The notes beneath the pieces are model-generated. The model was not told the DNA's origin. It searched no databases and worked only from the letters and a program-made list of their open reading frames with translations. A DNA stretch of 64,000 nt from Acarospora socialis (Eukaryota > Ascomycota > Lecanoromycetes > Acarosporales > Acarosporaceae), in assembly GCA_025617375.2 (NCBI GenBank), contig JAMYGW020000007.1, positions 1,302,001 through 1,366,000 of the forward strand, given 5' to 3'. A program made the translations under genes and the position numbers. Positions 23,317-35,682 of this stretch are shown one piece after another (position 1 is the stretch's first letter; the number at the start of each line of letters is the position of its first letter).

Positions 23317-23334
23317 AATAAATAAATAAATAAA
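23317..23334 (+). repeat. LINE 3' tail, AATA microsatellite
   Basis: Four to five AATA units end the plus-strand LINE, as in I/Tad1/CR1-type elements that end in short tandem repeats rather than poly(A). The sequence immediately to the right is antisense LINE ORF2, so no host flank is present at the tail. Confidence 0.8.
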
Positions 23335-25168
23335 TGACTTTTAGCAGTTGATTTAAAGACACATAGTTAAATGCACCCTTAACATCCAGAAATAAAGCTG
23401 TCAAGACTTTGTTGTTGTTGATTGCTTGTTGAATGTCATGTGTTAAACACATAGCTGCATCTACAGCTGATCTTTGCTTTCTACCACTCATTTGCTCATG
23501 ATATAGCAAGTCTGTGATTTCAGCCCAATAGAAAAGTCTTGTTGCCATTATCTTTTCAGATATTTTGCTCAAGCAATTTAGTAGAGTGATTGGTCTATAT
23601 GCTTTGAGTATTGAGTAGTCTGCTTTGCCTTCTTTTCTCAGAATTGCACCAGTTTCTTGATGTCAGCATACTGAATGATAGTCTTGATTTATTAAAACTG
23701 AATAAACAGTGTGAAATAACTCAGATATAGCTTGATATGCATGTTGAATTATCAAAAAGAACAATCCATCTGGCCCAGATGCTTTCTTTGTTGATGAAGT
23801 CATAATAGCTTGTTTTATTTCCTTAGAAATGACTGAAAACCATGATTTTGTGAGACTATTATCACATTCTAGCTTAACTGAACTTGTTTGAGGTGGTTTT
23901 GAAAACATAGCTTCAAGAAACAAGTCACATTTGTCTTTAAATATGAGTTTCACTTTGTTTTCATGCTTTATAGAAGGTGTTTTCTCTATTTTTCATGATT
24001 TAGTGTAATGATATGCTGTAAAAACATCTTTTCCAGCTGCACCTTGCAGAAAAGTAGTTCATGAGGTATGTTTGGCTTTCTGAATTGCATGAAAGTATCT
24101 ATTTCTTGCATTTCTGAATTGATTTCAGTTTTCTTGTGATTTGTGATGTTTTCAGTATCTTCTAAAACCACTCATTTCAGTTCTAAGTACTGATAATGAT
24201 TCAGACCACCATACTTTGGCTTTTGAACAAGGTTTTCTCTTTGGTATATGCTGATCTGCTGCATTTGCTATCAGATTTCTGAGAGAAATAGCCATTTCTT
24301 CTAGATTTTGATCTGATAGATGTTGCATTAAGCTTTGAATTTGAACACTGATTTGTACTGAGTTTATTTGCAGAGTTTCTGCAAATTTAACCCAGTCTGC
24401 TTTGTCTATATTGTATGATGCACTTAGTGGACTTTCAACTCATTCAGACTCATTTGCAGTTATTTGAAACTGAATAACTTCATGGTCTGATTCAGACTCC
24501 ATGTCTTGATTTACTTGTCAATTTCTGATGAAATTGCAAAGTAAGAGTGTTGCAAAAGTCAAATCAATCACTGATGTGGCATTTCCTGAGTGATGTGTAT
24601 AGGTGTTTATGTCTGGTGTATTTAATAGCTCACAGTTGTGAATTTTCAACCACTTTATTAAAGAAGTAGCTCTTATAGAGTTTTCTATTGATGAATTCCA
24701 CCATGCATGATGTGCATTAAAATCCCCACAGATAATAGCTCTTTGTGGTAGTTGAATTGCTGTTAAACATCTGTCTATGGTTCATTGATCATTGTTGATT
24801 TGCTGTGACTTTTCATTGTATATGTTAAGTAACAGTATACTAGAAATTCCATTTGCTGAAATACTGAGTATTTGCAAATCTGAGTCTTTTGACAAGTCAG
24901 GTCTTGATATACACACTAAATCTTGTTTAGTTTTAGACACAAATGCCATAGTTCTAGATCTAATATCTAGATTAGATGTGGGTATCAAACTAGTAAAAGA
25001 TGGATGTGAAATAGTGATTTTGTTGTCTCTTGCAACTCATGATTCTTGAAGAAGAACTATGTCTGCAGTTTTTGTAGCTGAATTCAGACATGAGTACATG
25101 ACATTCATAGATCTTGTGCAGTTGTGTTATAGAATGGTGATTTGTGATGAATTTGTTGTGTTATTCAT
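23335..25168 (-). pseudogene. LINE ORF2, 5' part only, minus-strand copy
   Basis: It contains the endonuclease and the start of the reverse transcriptase (KKASGPDG, then LFLDVKGAFNYVS). It is cut after LNQLLKV, where the frame runs into the antisense tail of the plus-strand LINE. The catalytic YIDD box, RNase H and C-terminal zinc motif are absent. Several TGA interruptions sit at Trp positions, as in the plus copy. Confidence 0.82.
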
Positions 25169-26754
25169 GACATTTTCATAGATAGTGGATCTGCTGTTGA
25201 AGAAATAGACTGTAGTGCTTTGAAAACACTGCATTCTGCACTATTTGCTTGATGTTTCTCATCACAATTGCTGCATTTATAGACTATATGTGCGCAAGTG
25301 ATTCCTTTTGACTGTGTGGGACAGAGAAAACAGCCATGTTCTCTAGTATTGTGGTTTCCTGCACAGAATTGACAAGTGTCTTTGTTTTTGCATACAGTTT
25401 GCAAATGTCCAAATTTCTGACACTTTCTGCATTGATCTGTTGACTTGCATGTGTTGTAAACTGCAGTTCTGACTGATGTTTCAGCTATTATCAGTCTGTT
25501 TCTGAGTAGTTTCTGAATTTCTTGTTCTGATTTGACAGTCAAAACAATAGAATCATGCAGTTTTTCTTGTCTGACTTCTTCTGAGGTAAGTCAGTGTGGT
25601 AGAACAGCTAGTTTAATGTCTTTATTGAAGGTTTCTACTTCATCTTTAACTAGTTGCATGCCTTCTTTGCTGTTGAAAATAGCTGTGGGAATTTCATGTG
25701 CTACTATTTTGTATCACTTTTCATCCTTTTTGATTTCTATGAATTCAGATGATGAATTTCAGATTTGTTGATGTTTTAGCAAGTCTTCTGCTGTGCCTTC
25801 ACTGGTTGTGAGCACTATATTAGCTTTGGATTGTGAAATAGCAACTGTGGAAACCAGCAAATTGTCTATTTTTGCTGTTTTAAGTGTGTTGTTGATTTTG
25901 TTGCGCATGTCTATGACATTGATAGTAGTTGTGGATGTTTTTGACTTCATAACTAGATGTCTTTCTCTGAAAGTAGTGAGTTTATTCACTACTTTTGGCT
26001 TTGGTGCTTTTTTTTGAACAGTTGTCCATGAGTTTTGAGCATTTTGGTCTTTGCTGCTTGCAATTGATGCATATGTAGCTGGTTTGACTGTTTTTGTTGA
26101 TGTTGATTGTCCAAAGCTGGTTTTGTTTGTCTGTACAAAGTTGATAGAGTTTGTTTTGTTTGTCTGAAAGACAAATGCTGATTTCTCTGTGGTTTCTGAC
26201 TTTGTTTTAGACATTGTGTGAAGAATTTTGTCTAGTTTGATGTTGACTTCATCTTTGAAGCTGTCTAGTTGTTGTTGAACATCTAGTTTCTGATGAAATG
26301 CTTCATCTGACTGTTTGAGTGAGTTTAGATTTGCATTTTGTCTTGCTTGATCCAGTGTCTTGATGCTAGTTTCTAGTTCTTGTTGAACTATGGGGTTTGT
26401 GAATTGCTGAATAGCTTGCTTGAGGTAGTTTCTAGCTTGTTGAAGTAGTTTGTCACCATTTTGGCTTTTTGGGTGTAGGTTTGTGCAGTTTGCATGATGA
26501 GTTTCATGCTGATTTGATTCTTCATCAGAAGAAATAGCTTCTAGCACTGAACTGGCAATGACTCTTCTCTTTTTAGACTTTAGAATAGTCTTTTGAGAAG
26601 ATTTCATGGTGATTTGTGATCCCAACAGGTCTGGTGAACTCATAAAGAGTTGTGGAAGTGCTGTTTTTGATGATTTTTGTTGTTTTGTAGGTGTTTTTGG
26701 GTTTTCTAGGTTGAAATCTTGCATGAAGTTGCTGGAATCCAGTGCAAAAGTCAT
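25165..26754 (-). pseudogene. LINE ORF1, minus-strand copy
   Basis: This is collinear with the ORF1 at 17,636-19,225. The frame runs from 26,754 to a TGA at 25,165-25,167 and is interrupted by TGA (the 331-codon open part ends at 25,759). The zinc knuckles are intact, with CRKCQKFGHLQTVC replacing the Glu of the plus copy by Gly. The ORF2 ATG again overlaps the terminal TGA. Confidence 0.85.
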
Positions 26755-28082
26755 GATATGAGGTGTTTTTGGGGTTTGTCCTGTTCAAATCCAAAATTCT
26801 ATTCAAATTCAGGTTCAGAAGGTCTATGTCTAGCAGTAATTATCTAGTTTTTGAAGGTAAAAACTAGATTTTCCTGAGGTTCTAGATTATAGAAGCTTTG
26901 GATTCTTATTTCATCTAGAATAGACTGTACCCAATTGCCTAATCCAGATGTTGCTTAATATCCCAATTCACCTAGAGTAGATAAACTCTACAATAGGCTT
27001 TTACTAGCTCTACTATAAGCAAGACTATACTATAAGTCACTCAACCACTAGATCTTGGGGCAGATGCATCTAGGGCAAGATTTTCACATGAAGCCTCATA
27101 TTTATATTTCAACTACTCAGACAACATTGTTTGCCAGTCTGAGCTTTTATCAGCAGGTAGGGCTAGAAAATAGCTACCTGCTTATACTCTTCACTAGGTC
27201 TTTGTGAGATGCTTCTAGTGTAGAGTATGTCTTCACTGGTAGGTTCTTTCTGCATGCAAAATGCTGATCAATTGACAGAAGAAATGCTCAAATTCCAGCT
27301 AAATCTGTCAAGAAATGGCTATTTTGCAGCTAGTTTTTGCGGAAACTGCGTGCAGTTGCTGGAATTGAGCGATTTGGTGTAATTCAGCCTGTAACGCTTA
27401 GAAATTTGACCTGAAACGCTGGTTTTTGAGCGAAAATAGCTGAAAAGTAGTCGATTTTGTTGATAAACTAGCTTGTTTTGATGGTAGAGCTATGTAGGTA
27501 TGTTGTATGATGCATGAATTGATGTGGCTTGGTGTGTATAGGCTGGACTTGCTGCGTAGTTGGTGTAAAAGTGGTGTTTTTGGTGTTTTCTTGGTTGTTT
27601 TGGTGTTTTTGGTGTTTTGGTGTGAGTGAGGCTTAGTTGAGGTGTCTGGTGATGCTTGGTGCGCAGAAATTCTGTCAAGCAAGCTAGGAAAATTAAGCGA
27701 AAATTTGTGAACTTCAAAAACTAGATACTAAGGGGTACAACTAAACAGTCCAACAACTTTGTGAGCAATAAAGATATCAAAAAGCAGTAATAGTATGAAT
27801 TTTAGAAGAGATCAAGATGAAGAAAACTGTTGATTCAGAATTTTTGAAGATGCGTTGGTTGTGGTGATGTTGATGTTTGAAATGTTGTTTTGATTTTTTG
27901 GGAGGAGGTACACAAAAAATTTTGAAAAAATGATAATTGAGATCCCTCACCACCAGTATTGATGATGAAGATAAGCTGTTTTGAGGGTTTATGAAAGTGA
28001 ATGAGGTGAAGAATTTGCTCTATTCAGAATTTTGATAGCTGGTTTGATTGTGGTTCTGTGGTTTTCTACTCTCTTCTTCATT

Positions 28083-30352
28083 CTATGATTATTGTGTTGT
28101 CTTTGAGATGTCACTAGCTTCTTATTCTCTAGTCTTGTTGAGAAAGCTTTTCATTTTTTAACTCACTCAGTTGTTCAGTTCATCTTCAAAGTTCTTGAAA
28201 TCATCTGAGTTTTCTTTTGATCATAAGATTCACATACTTTAAACTATATTGCTCAATATGTCTTTCTGAATGTAATCAGAGTTTGTATTGATTGTACTTC
28301 ATCTGCAACTGACTCTTAATGACTTTTATTCTTTGCAGAAATTCAGATGATATATATTCTTCATTGAAGATTCATCTATCTTCATTCTGCATGATATATT
28401 TTTCAGATAGGTATATCTCAATCTTGTGACTCTTCATTCTTTAAACAAGAAATTTAAACAATGTTGCATTGTTGCTGCTGAGACATTCATCTTTAACAGC
28501 TATCATCAGCTTCTCTAGCTGATTGTATGTCTTTTGTGTCTTTGCATTTTTGTGTTGTGTCTTTTTTCTCTAAGCACTTAAATTCTCTTTGATCTTTGTT
28601 CAGTACTCTCTTGAGAGTTCTGTCTCAGCATTGTTCAAACTTTCTTCTGTGAGTGTATTGCTGTTGAAGAATATTCATGATTTGTCAATCTGAGATTCAT
28701 GATCATCAGTCTCTTCAATATCATCTTTGAGAGCATCTCTTTCTTTCTTGACATCAAGAACTTTTTTCTTGATAAGAATAGCTAATTTCTTTTTGTAAAT
28801 TGATTAACTTGTCATGTTATATCTGTTCTTCACATTTTTGCACAGTTTCTGAGAGTATCATCTGACTCTGTTCTTTGCACTTATATGTGCTCAGCACATA
28901 TTGTCATAACAGACTGTTGAACTCAGAACATCATGCATTATGCTTGATTTCTTTGTCTTTGTTTCAGTCATTATCACTGCAATATTCTTTCTTTTCATTC
29001 AAGGTCTGTTGCACTCTTGAGCAAGATGTTCAGGTTTTTCACAGTTGTAATACATTTGCATCTTGCTTTGCAGTGTTGTCTAAAACTTAGTGAATTGCTC
29101 TGTCTGACATTTAAGCTCTGTTTGTCTAGTCTTTCATGACTTTTGATGATGCTTCTTGATTGCATTGAGATTCATAGAGTCTGTTTTTCTATGTCTTATT
29201 GATAAAACATATTGCTTCATTCATGATCAGAAGCTTTCTTCTTGATCTTTTATCATAGGTGGCATTTGATATTTTTTTTGTTTCATTTGTCATTTTCATT
29301 GACAACTGTCAATATTGATACTCAGATCAATCATTCTCTGAAGATTGTCTGGTTGTTCTGCTCAGATTATCTTGTTTTTGATGAACTTTCTCAATTCACA
29401 ATAATACTGATAGATGAGTGCTTCATTATTTTATCTGATAAGTGTCACTAATCATTGAAACTCTGTGACATATACTGTTGCTGATTCATTCTGTCACAAG
29501 ATATAAACTTGTTTCTCTACTACTCTTTCTTTGTTGATCATTTCAAAGACTTTCTTGAGTTTCTTTTTGAACTTGCTGAAGTCATTGAACATGAACTTCA
29601 CATCAACATTGTATTTGTTGTAACTCTTTTCTAGAAATTTGTGTAGCTTGAGATTAACTCAATCAAAGACTGCATTCACTAAATAGATTGTTGCAAACAA
29701 TGTCTTCTCTTGATTGATTTAAAACTTTAATTGGTTAAATTCAATATACAGATCAAGCTTAGTCACAAAGACTCACAGCTTTTCTCATTCTTCATCAAAA
29801 ATATTGAGTATCTAAATCTTTGATGCATTTACAGATAGTTGTATTATCTGAACTGACATCACTGATTGTGCTGCTGTTCTACTCAAAGTAAATAGTAGAA
29901 ATGAGTTTGTCTGAGCTTGTCTCAAAAACAAGATTGAGACATTCTTCTGTGTGTCAGACATTGTACTTGTTATATCATAAGAGTGTTCAAAGTGTAATGT
30001 TCTAACCTGAGATTTCTTGAGTATGTAGAGCTAAGAGTTTGTGCTTATTGATATAATGACTAGTGTGAAATGGTTTTGATCTTTAACTCTTAGATGATTA
30101 TTTAAGTTGAACATGATTGTTTTCATAAGAGAAATGATTCTACTATATAGAATGTGCTTAATATCTCTGTGTTGAGCACTCTTGGTGTCTTGACACTTCA
30201 ATGTTGAGAGATTGAGTTTTCACTCACTCACTCACCATCAAGCTGTTGCACTATCACATGACTACTGTCTAGCAGTCTCTTCTGCATGCACTTTGAGTGA
30301 ACTTTTGATTATAGACTTGTGAGTTTCTTTTCTTCTGAGTATGATTGTAACA
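28083..30352 (-). mobile_element. Ty3/gypsy-like LTR retrotransposon fossil, 5' LTR and gag region
   Basis: On the minus strand an LTR-like unit at 29,998-30,352 is followed (29,960 down to about 29,200) by sequence resembling the gag capsid region of fungal Ty3/gypsy elements. After that comes a stretch rich in coiled-coil-type codons down to the LINE junction near 28,083. No protease, reverse transcriptase or integrase is seen, so the remainder is missing or displaced. The copy is broken with many interruptions and almost free of CpG and CpC. That suggests it is older than the LINE copies beside it. Confidence 0.6.
29998..30352 (-). repeat. Probable Ty3/gypsy 5' LTR
   Basis: A 355-base unit is bounded by TGTTCT at the left and GTAACA at the right, inverted TGTT/AACA termini. 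It lies just upstream (minus strand) of the gag-like region. No second LTR of this type is seen in the window. Confidence 0.45.
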
Positions 30353-30837
30353 TCTGACTAGATGATGTCATTATTCTTGCATAGTGAATGATTGACTCAA
30401 TGATGTTCATAGTAACAATTGACTTTTGCTTATACAAAGATACTCAGAATCAATGACACTTATTTGTACTCTTGCTATCTATAGAACATTTTTATCTATT
30501 ACTCAATAGAATGATTCTTAAGCTTGCAATGCTCAGCTTAAAAGTGTATGTGCTTACTGATTAAATAAATTGCAGATATCATGTTCTGCATAAGTGCAAC
30601 ACTAATATTGACTTTAACAGACAGTAAAACATCAACATATGTTTCATTGAACACAGTGTTAGCAATGCACTTACTTTTAACTGCACATTGTGATAAACTC
30701 AATATCTAACAAAATTGAGATTGCATGTAAAAACAGTATTGAACACTGATTTCTTTGAGAAAAACTATGTCAACATGATTTTCTATCTCAACTCAATATC
30801 AACATGTGTTTAAGCTGTTATATTCTTCTCATAAGGT
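30353..30837. other. AT-rich decayed DNA, unassigned
   Basis: These are 485 bases between the gypsy-like LTR and the left edge of the minus-strand Copia fossil. I see no gene or recognisable repeat. The composition is the same CpG- and CpC-poor type as its surroundings. Confidence 0.35.
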
Positions 30838-33800
30838 ATGTATTCAGTTTTTGTGATTGAGATGACAACAAACTTCTGTTTTTAACTTATTTATAATACT
30901 GATTTATCTTCAAATATGTATACATATTTCAGAATTAACTTTCAATCTTGTTTGTCTGATGCATAGTTGAAGTTAAAGTATTTAAGCATAACTTAACTCT
31001 CATTAAATCTGTACACAATGTCAAAATTAATGATTGATCTCATATATTGCAGCAGTTTCTTGAATATATATTCATGATGTTCTGTAAAATCATTAAAATA
31101 CTGATTTAGTTAATTTAGAACAAAGATGATGTTTAATTGAGTATGAATCACTGTGTACATCAGACTTTCAATTGTATATTGATACTGTTTTAATTTATTC
31201 TTTAATTAGTTGAGTTGATGAAGTGAAAAACATCATATTTATTAAGTAAGATTGTTGTGATCTTATGTTTATTAAATTATATGTGAAGATCTCTCAACAT
31301 CTTATTTATATAGTGAGTTTAATTTAAATGTAGAATTCTTCTCTTGCAGTTGTGTATAATTTGTATATTAAGAATTTTCTGTGTCTTTTTCAAGTTCTTA
31401 ACTTTAAGTATTTTCACAAGAACTTTCTTAAATCAGAGAACATGTGTCAAACTTACTGAAATTACAATTATATTATTTACAAAGAGAAGCAGCATGATTC
31501 TTTTAACATTATTGATGAGAAAACATGAATCAGTGTTGCTTTAATGAAAGTTTAATTTGTGCAGATTAATGATGCATCATTTATGTTAATCTTGTGTAAC
31601 TTACTTCAAATCATAAAAACTACACAGTATATGCAATACACAATTAGATGTAACTTGAACTTCAGAAAAGACTGTTATGTAAATGATTTTTTAAAAAAGA
31701 ATTTCATGAAAACATTGTTAACATCTACTTGATGACATTCAAAATTCTTAAGAACAACAATGACAAGAAAGACTTAAAGAGTGTTGAATTTGACTGTAAA
31801 TGTAAAGATGTCTTTATAATTAATGTTATATATCTGTGAAAAATTCTTTGTCATAACTTTTATTTTAAACTTGTTCAGAAATTCATCAGTGTTCAATATC
31901 AGTTTAAATATTTATTTGCTGATCACTATATTTATATTTTTTGATGATACAATTTCTTTTTATGTTCTGTTGACTGTCAGAGTCATTAATTTTGCATGAA
32001 TAACATTCTTTTACATCTTTCTTCAAACTAAATCTCTTACTACTTTAGTGTAAATAATAAATGTAAAAATGTCAGATCTGATGTTCTCAGTGTTTTTCTT
32101 ATTATTTGTGATGAACATTGTGAATATTAACATAATTTATGATATCTTAATCATAAGTTTATCAAAGTCTTCATTGTCACTGTTCTGTTTTTTCTTCAAA
32201 ATCTTAATGCACAAGAATGTCTTAACTTTCTCAGTTAAAATATTTGATGCTTTGCTGACAGAAACTTCAATATGTAAAAATTGTTTAATTTTATTCTGTT
32301 TATTTGTTTATGATCTGTTTAAGTTAACTGTGATTGATTTATTCATCATATGAATGTCTGATGAAAATGTATTAAAATTGTTTACAGTTAACTTGAATTC
32401 TTCTTTGTTGTCTAAATTCATAAATCTAAATTTATAAATTTGTTCAAAAACAGTAAACAGAGTTGTAGATGCTGTAGAATTCATGATGACTGCATTTTTT
32501 CATAATTATTTAACTGATTTTTGTTCAGACAGAATGTTCAGCATTTATCTTTGTAGTTTGAGATTAACACTGTTTTTCTTTTCATTCTCAGCAAACTTCA
32601 CAACATAACTCTTAATGATTCACTTAAGATCTGAGACTCAAAACAGATACTGTTTTGTGATTTTATCTGCATAGTTCATGAAAATTTTTACTTATTTTTA
32701 ATTCATAAATTTGTTTTGTCTGCTCTTCAGCAACAATTTAAAATTAATATAGAAGTAGTATTTGCAATTTCAAATACAAATGTAATCAATGAATAGCTTC
32801 ACATCAGTGAAGATCTTCTTTAAAATTATTTGTTTATCATTGATCAAGAAATCAGTTGCTGTTCAGTTGCAAAAATAAATATCTGTTTATGCTGTCTTTA
32901 CTTAGAACTTTATTGAAAGTTTTATTTTTTTGATCATGATGTGCACTGAATTCTCAGTAATATGAATGATTTTTTCAGCAACATCATTTTGAATAAACAT
33001 GTAAAACACAGTATACTGCAGTGTAATGTCAAAAAATCTGCATCAGTCATTCAAAATTAATTTTAATTTTATAATATTGTTACTTTATACAGTAAGCATT
33101 TTTACACTGATCTGAAGCTCAATTTTTAGTTGTTACTCTTGTAGTTTCTATGAAACATTATTGTGTCACTTCAACAATATTATTTATGTCTTTCAAGAAT
33201 AATTGTTTACAATCTTCAGAAAATACTGATGTTCAATAAATGATAGAGATAAGAAATTACATATATCAATGAAAATCAAAACAAAAATGTTGATCTTCTG
33301 CTTACTCACAGTGTGTTTTTGCTGATTAATAAATTTGATAATGACATAAACTTTACATATATTCTTCTTGTTTTTAGCAATAAAGATTGATTTCTTAAAA
33401 ATTATAACTTTATAAAGATTGTAAAGCTTTGCAGAGTCAAGATGAACAAACTGTTGATGTTACAGCTTATAAATTTTGATTTTTTCACTTAAGAATGAAG
33501 TGTCAGCAGAAAATGAAGTGTCAATAAAGCTTAATAAATCAGTCTACATCTGAGAATTCACATCTGATACTGTAATTGAAAGAGTCATCTCTGAATTGAA
33601 TAATATGTGTATGACAGATAACAGAGTGAACTCATTCAGTTTTTTCACAATGTATTTGACTATATAGACACTGTCTTACTCAGATGCTTCTATCATGACA
33701 TTATTATGTTTATTCTACATGTAAAAATTATGCTGATCAAAGCTTTTCTGCAATTTCATTTTACACATTTACTTTCTTGATAAAAGATTAACTTTTAGTT

Positions 33801-35682
33801 CAGACATATAAAGTGTTAAATTTAGATTTACAAAGTTTCTGAATTCATTCTGCATCATAGTTACTTCATAGTAATGAGAGTATAAGTGTTTTTTCTCAAC
33901 TTTAATTCTTTAACATCATATGCATATTAAAGAATCACTGAAGAATTAACATTGATCAGTTATATATATAAAGTATTCAGAATTTACAACTCATTCAGAA
34001 CTGAATATCTTACTGATAACTTTTTTAAACAGAATAACAATCTCATTGTCTTTCTCTGCATCAGACTCAGATAAAAATGAGTCATTGTTTTTCTTAGTCT
34101 CAGTATTAAAAGCTCTATGCTTTTCATTTCTGTACTTAAATCTCATTTTGTCTTTATAATGTAAATTGTCTGCAAACAACTTGTTTGACTTTCTGACTGA
34201 CTTAACTGCAGTTAAAATAAATAACTTTTTTGATTTAACATTTTTGCAAGCAGCAAAAAGATATTCACAGTCTTAAATGTGATGAGAGTCACAGTAAAGA
34301 AAACATTTAACTAATTTACACTGAGAAGAGCAGTCATTATTAAAATTTAACAATCTTCAATAATGATATCTCACATCATACTGATATAAGTGTGTCAAGT
34401 CTTTCTCTTTATGTTGATCTGTTCATAAAACAGTTTTAACAGTTTTTAATTGTATCTTCTTCTCTTAAAGCTTCTGCAAACTTCTTTTAATGTTTGAGAT
34501 GTTTTAAGTGTTGATTGTGTTGTAGATCACTGTGTAATTTTTAAATAATGCTTGAAGAAGTGTTTGAAATTGTTGCTCAAACTTAAATAAATCAGTCATA
34601 TCAGACTAAGTCACAGCAATTTTTCTGCTCAACTTGCTGAGATATATTTATACTTCATTGATGAATACATTTGTCAACATTCTGTATTCAATAAACTTTA
34701 TTAAATATTGTTTTTCAGTGATCTGCAGCTTCTTCTTGTATTTAAACTTTAAAATATTTCAAATGTTTTTTGTGTTAATTTTGTCTGCAATATATTTCTG
34801 ATCATCTGCATTGATATAAATGATGAGTCAGTACAGAGTTTTTGTGTCAAATTTCTGACTTTCAAAATTAAAATTGCTGAATAAAAAGAAGAAGTCACTA
34901 ACAGAAGTATTAATTACTGAGATCTTAATAGTATATTACAGATCTTCATTTATCAGTTATTTTCTTATGAGAATAAATCATTGATTGCAGTTCTTGTGAC
35001 TGAGAATTGAAATGAGTTGTTATTTTGTGAAAGAGTTGTCAAAATTCATAATGTAGCTTTTGATGATAGTCAGCACATAATATAAGAAATAAATAAAATG
35101 AAGTATTAAGATGTACAGAAAAAGATAATGTAAATAAGAGAAAGAAAAAGTGTGTATGCTTATTTGCTCAATCATTGAGCATCATATCAAGTTGCTGATA
35201 AGTTTCATTTTGCTCAATCTTAGAGTTTCATATCAAGTGCTGAGAATGTCATTTTGCTCAATTTTTAAGCTCTGTATTGACAGTCAAGAGTGTTTGTTTT
35301 AATTTTATATTAAACTGTTAAGAGTGTTGTTTTACTCAATTTTAAAGCTCTGTATTGATAATCAGTAATGTTTGTTTTGCTTAATCTTTGAGTTTCTGTA
35401 TCAAGCTGTCAAGATATTAAAACAGTATATACTTTCTCTAAGAAGCTTCTTGCTAATCTGAGTTCATAATTTATTGAGAAATAAAAGAAATACTTGTGCT
35501 ATACTGCTGACTAACTGTTTATTTAGTGAAATGTACATCATTGATTTAACTGTGATTGATGTGAATTGTAAAAATTGTCTATTCACATGCTCTGTCATGC
35601 AGACTATATGAATAATGAGTAATTTCTGACACTAGTTTTAACTAAGACTATGAAAGCAGCTAGAACATCACACTTCTTAACA
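30838..35682 (-). mobile_element. Copia-like LTR retrotransposon fossil (minus strand), 5' LTR to RNase H start
   Basis: A 5' LTR at about 35,472-35,682 is followed leftwards by an internal region. Near 31,750-30,840 this region is collinear, in antisense, with the Copia reverse transcriptase/RNase H fragment at 35,690-36,570. It ends abruptly near 30,838 within the RNase H region. It is broken with many interruptions and heavily decayed. The 3' LTR is absent here. Confidence 0.65.
35472..35682 (-). repeat. Copia-family LTR (minus orientation)
   Basis: It is homologous to the units at 36,974-37,185 (+) and 47,217-47,422 (-), sharing blocks such as CTTGTGCTATACTGCTGAC and CTATATGAATAATGA. The right end is TTAACA. 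The left end is placed by analogy and may be off by several bases. Confidence 0.7.

Larger units (their letters stand above)
16312..23334 (+). mobile_element. Full-length non-LTR retrotransposon (Tad1/I-clade-like LINE), copy 1
   Basis: A 7.0 kb LINE: leader of 1.3 kb (16,312-17,635), ORF1 (17,636-19,225), ORF2 (19,222-23,139), a 3' untranslated region, and a tail of AATA repeats at 23,317-23,334. ORF1 has Cys/His zinc knuckles. ORF2 has APE-type endonuclease, reverse transcriptase and RNase H, the order typical of fungal Tad1-like elements. There is no frameshift in either ORF; only TGA codons interrupt them. The right end is joined directly, tail to tail, to a minus-strand partial copy of the same element. 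It is nearly identical to the copy at 52,240-59,266. Confidence 0.9.
16312..28082. repeat. Large inverted repeat, LINE cluster 1
   Basis: The arms are 16,312-21,058 (+) and 28,082-23,335 (-), each about 4.75 kb, around a unique loop of about 2.3 kb that holds the 3' half of ORF2 and the LINE tail. Arm identity is high by eye, and most differences are C/T or G/A. Confidence 0.85.
23335..28082 (-). mobile_element. LINE copy, minus strand, lacking its 3' part (tail-to-tail partner)
   Basis: The element reads from its 5' end near 28,082 (GAAGAAGAGAGTAG leader start) through leader, ORF1 and the first part of ORF2. It stops at 23,335 inside the reverse transcriptase, just after motif A. The lost part corresponds to plus-copy sequence right of 21,058. 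With the copy at 16,312-21,058 it forms inverted arms of about 4.75 kb. It differs from the plus copy mainly by transitions. Confidence 0.88.
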
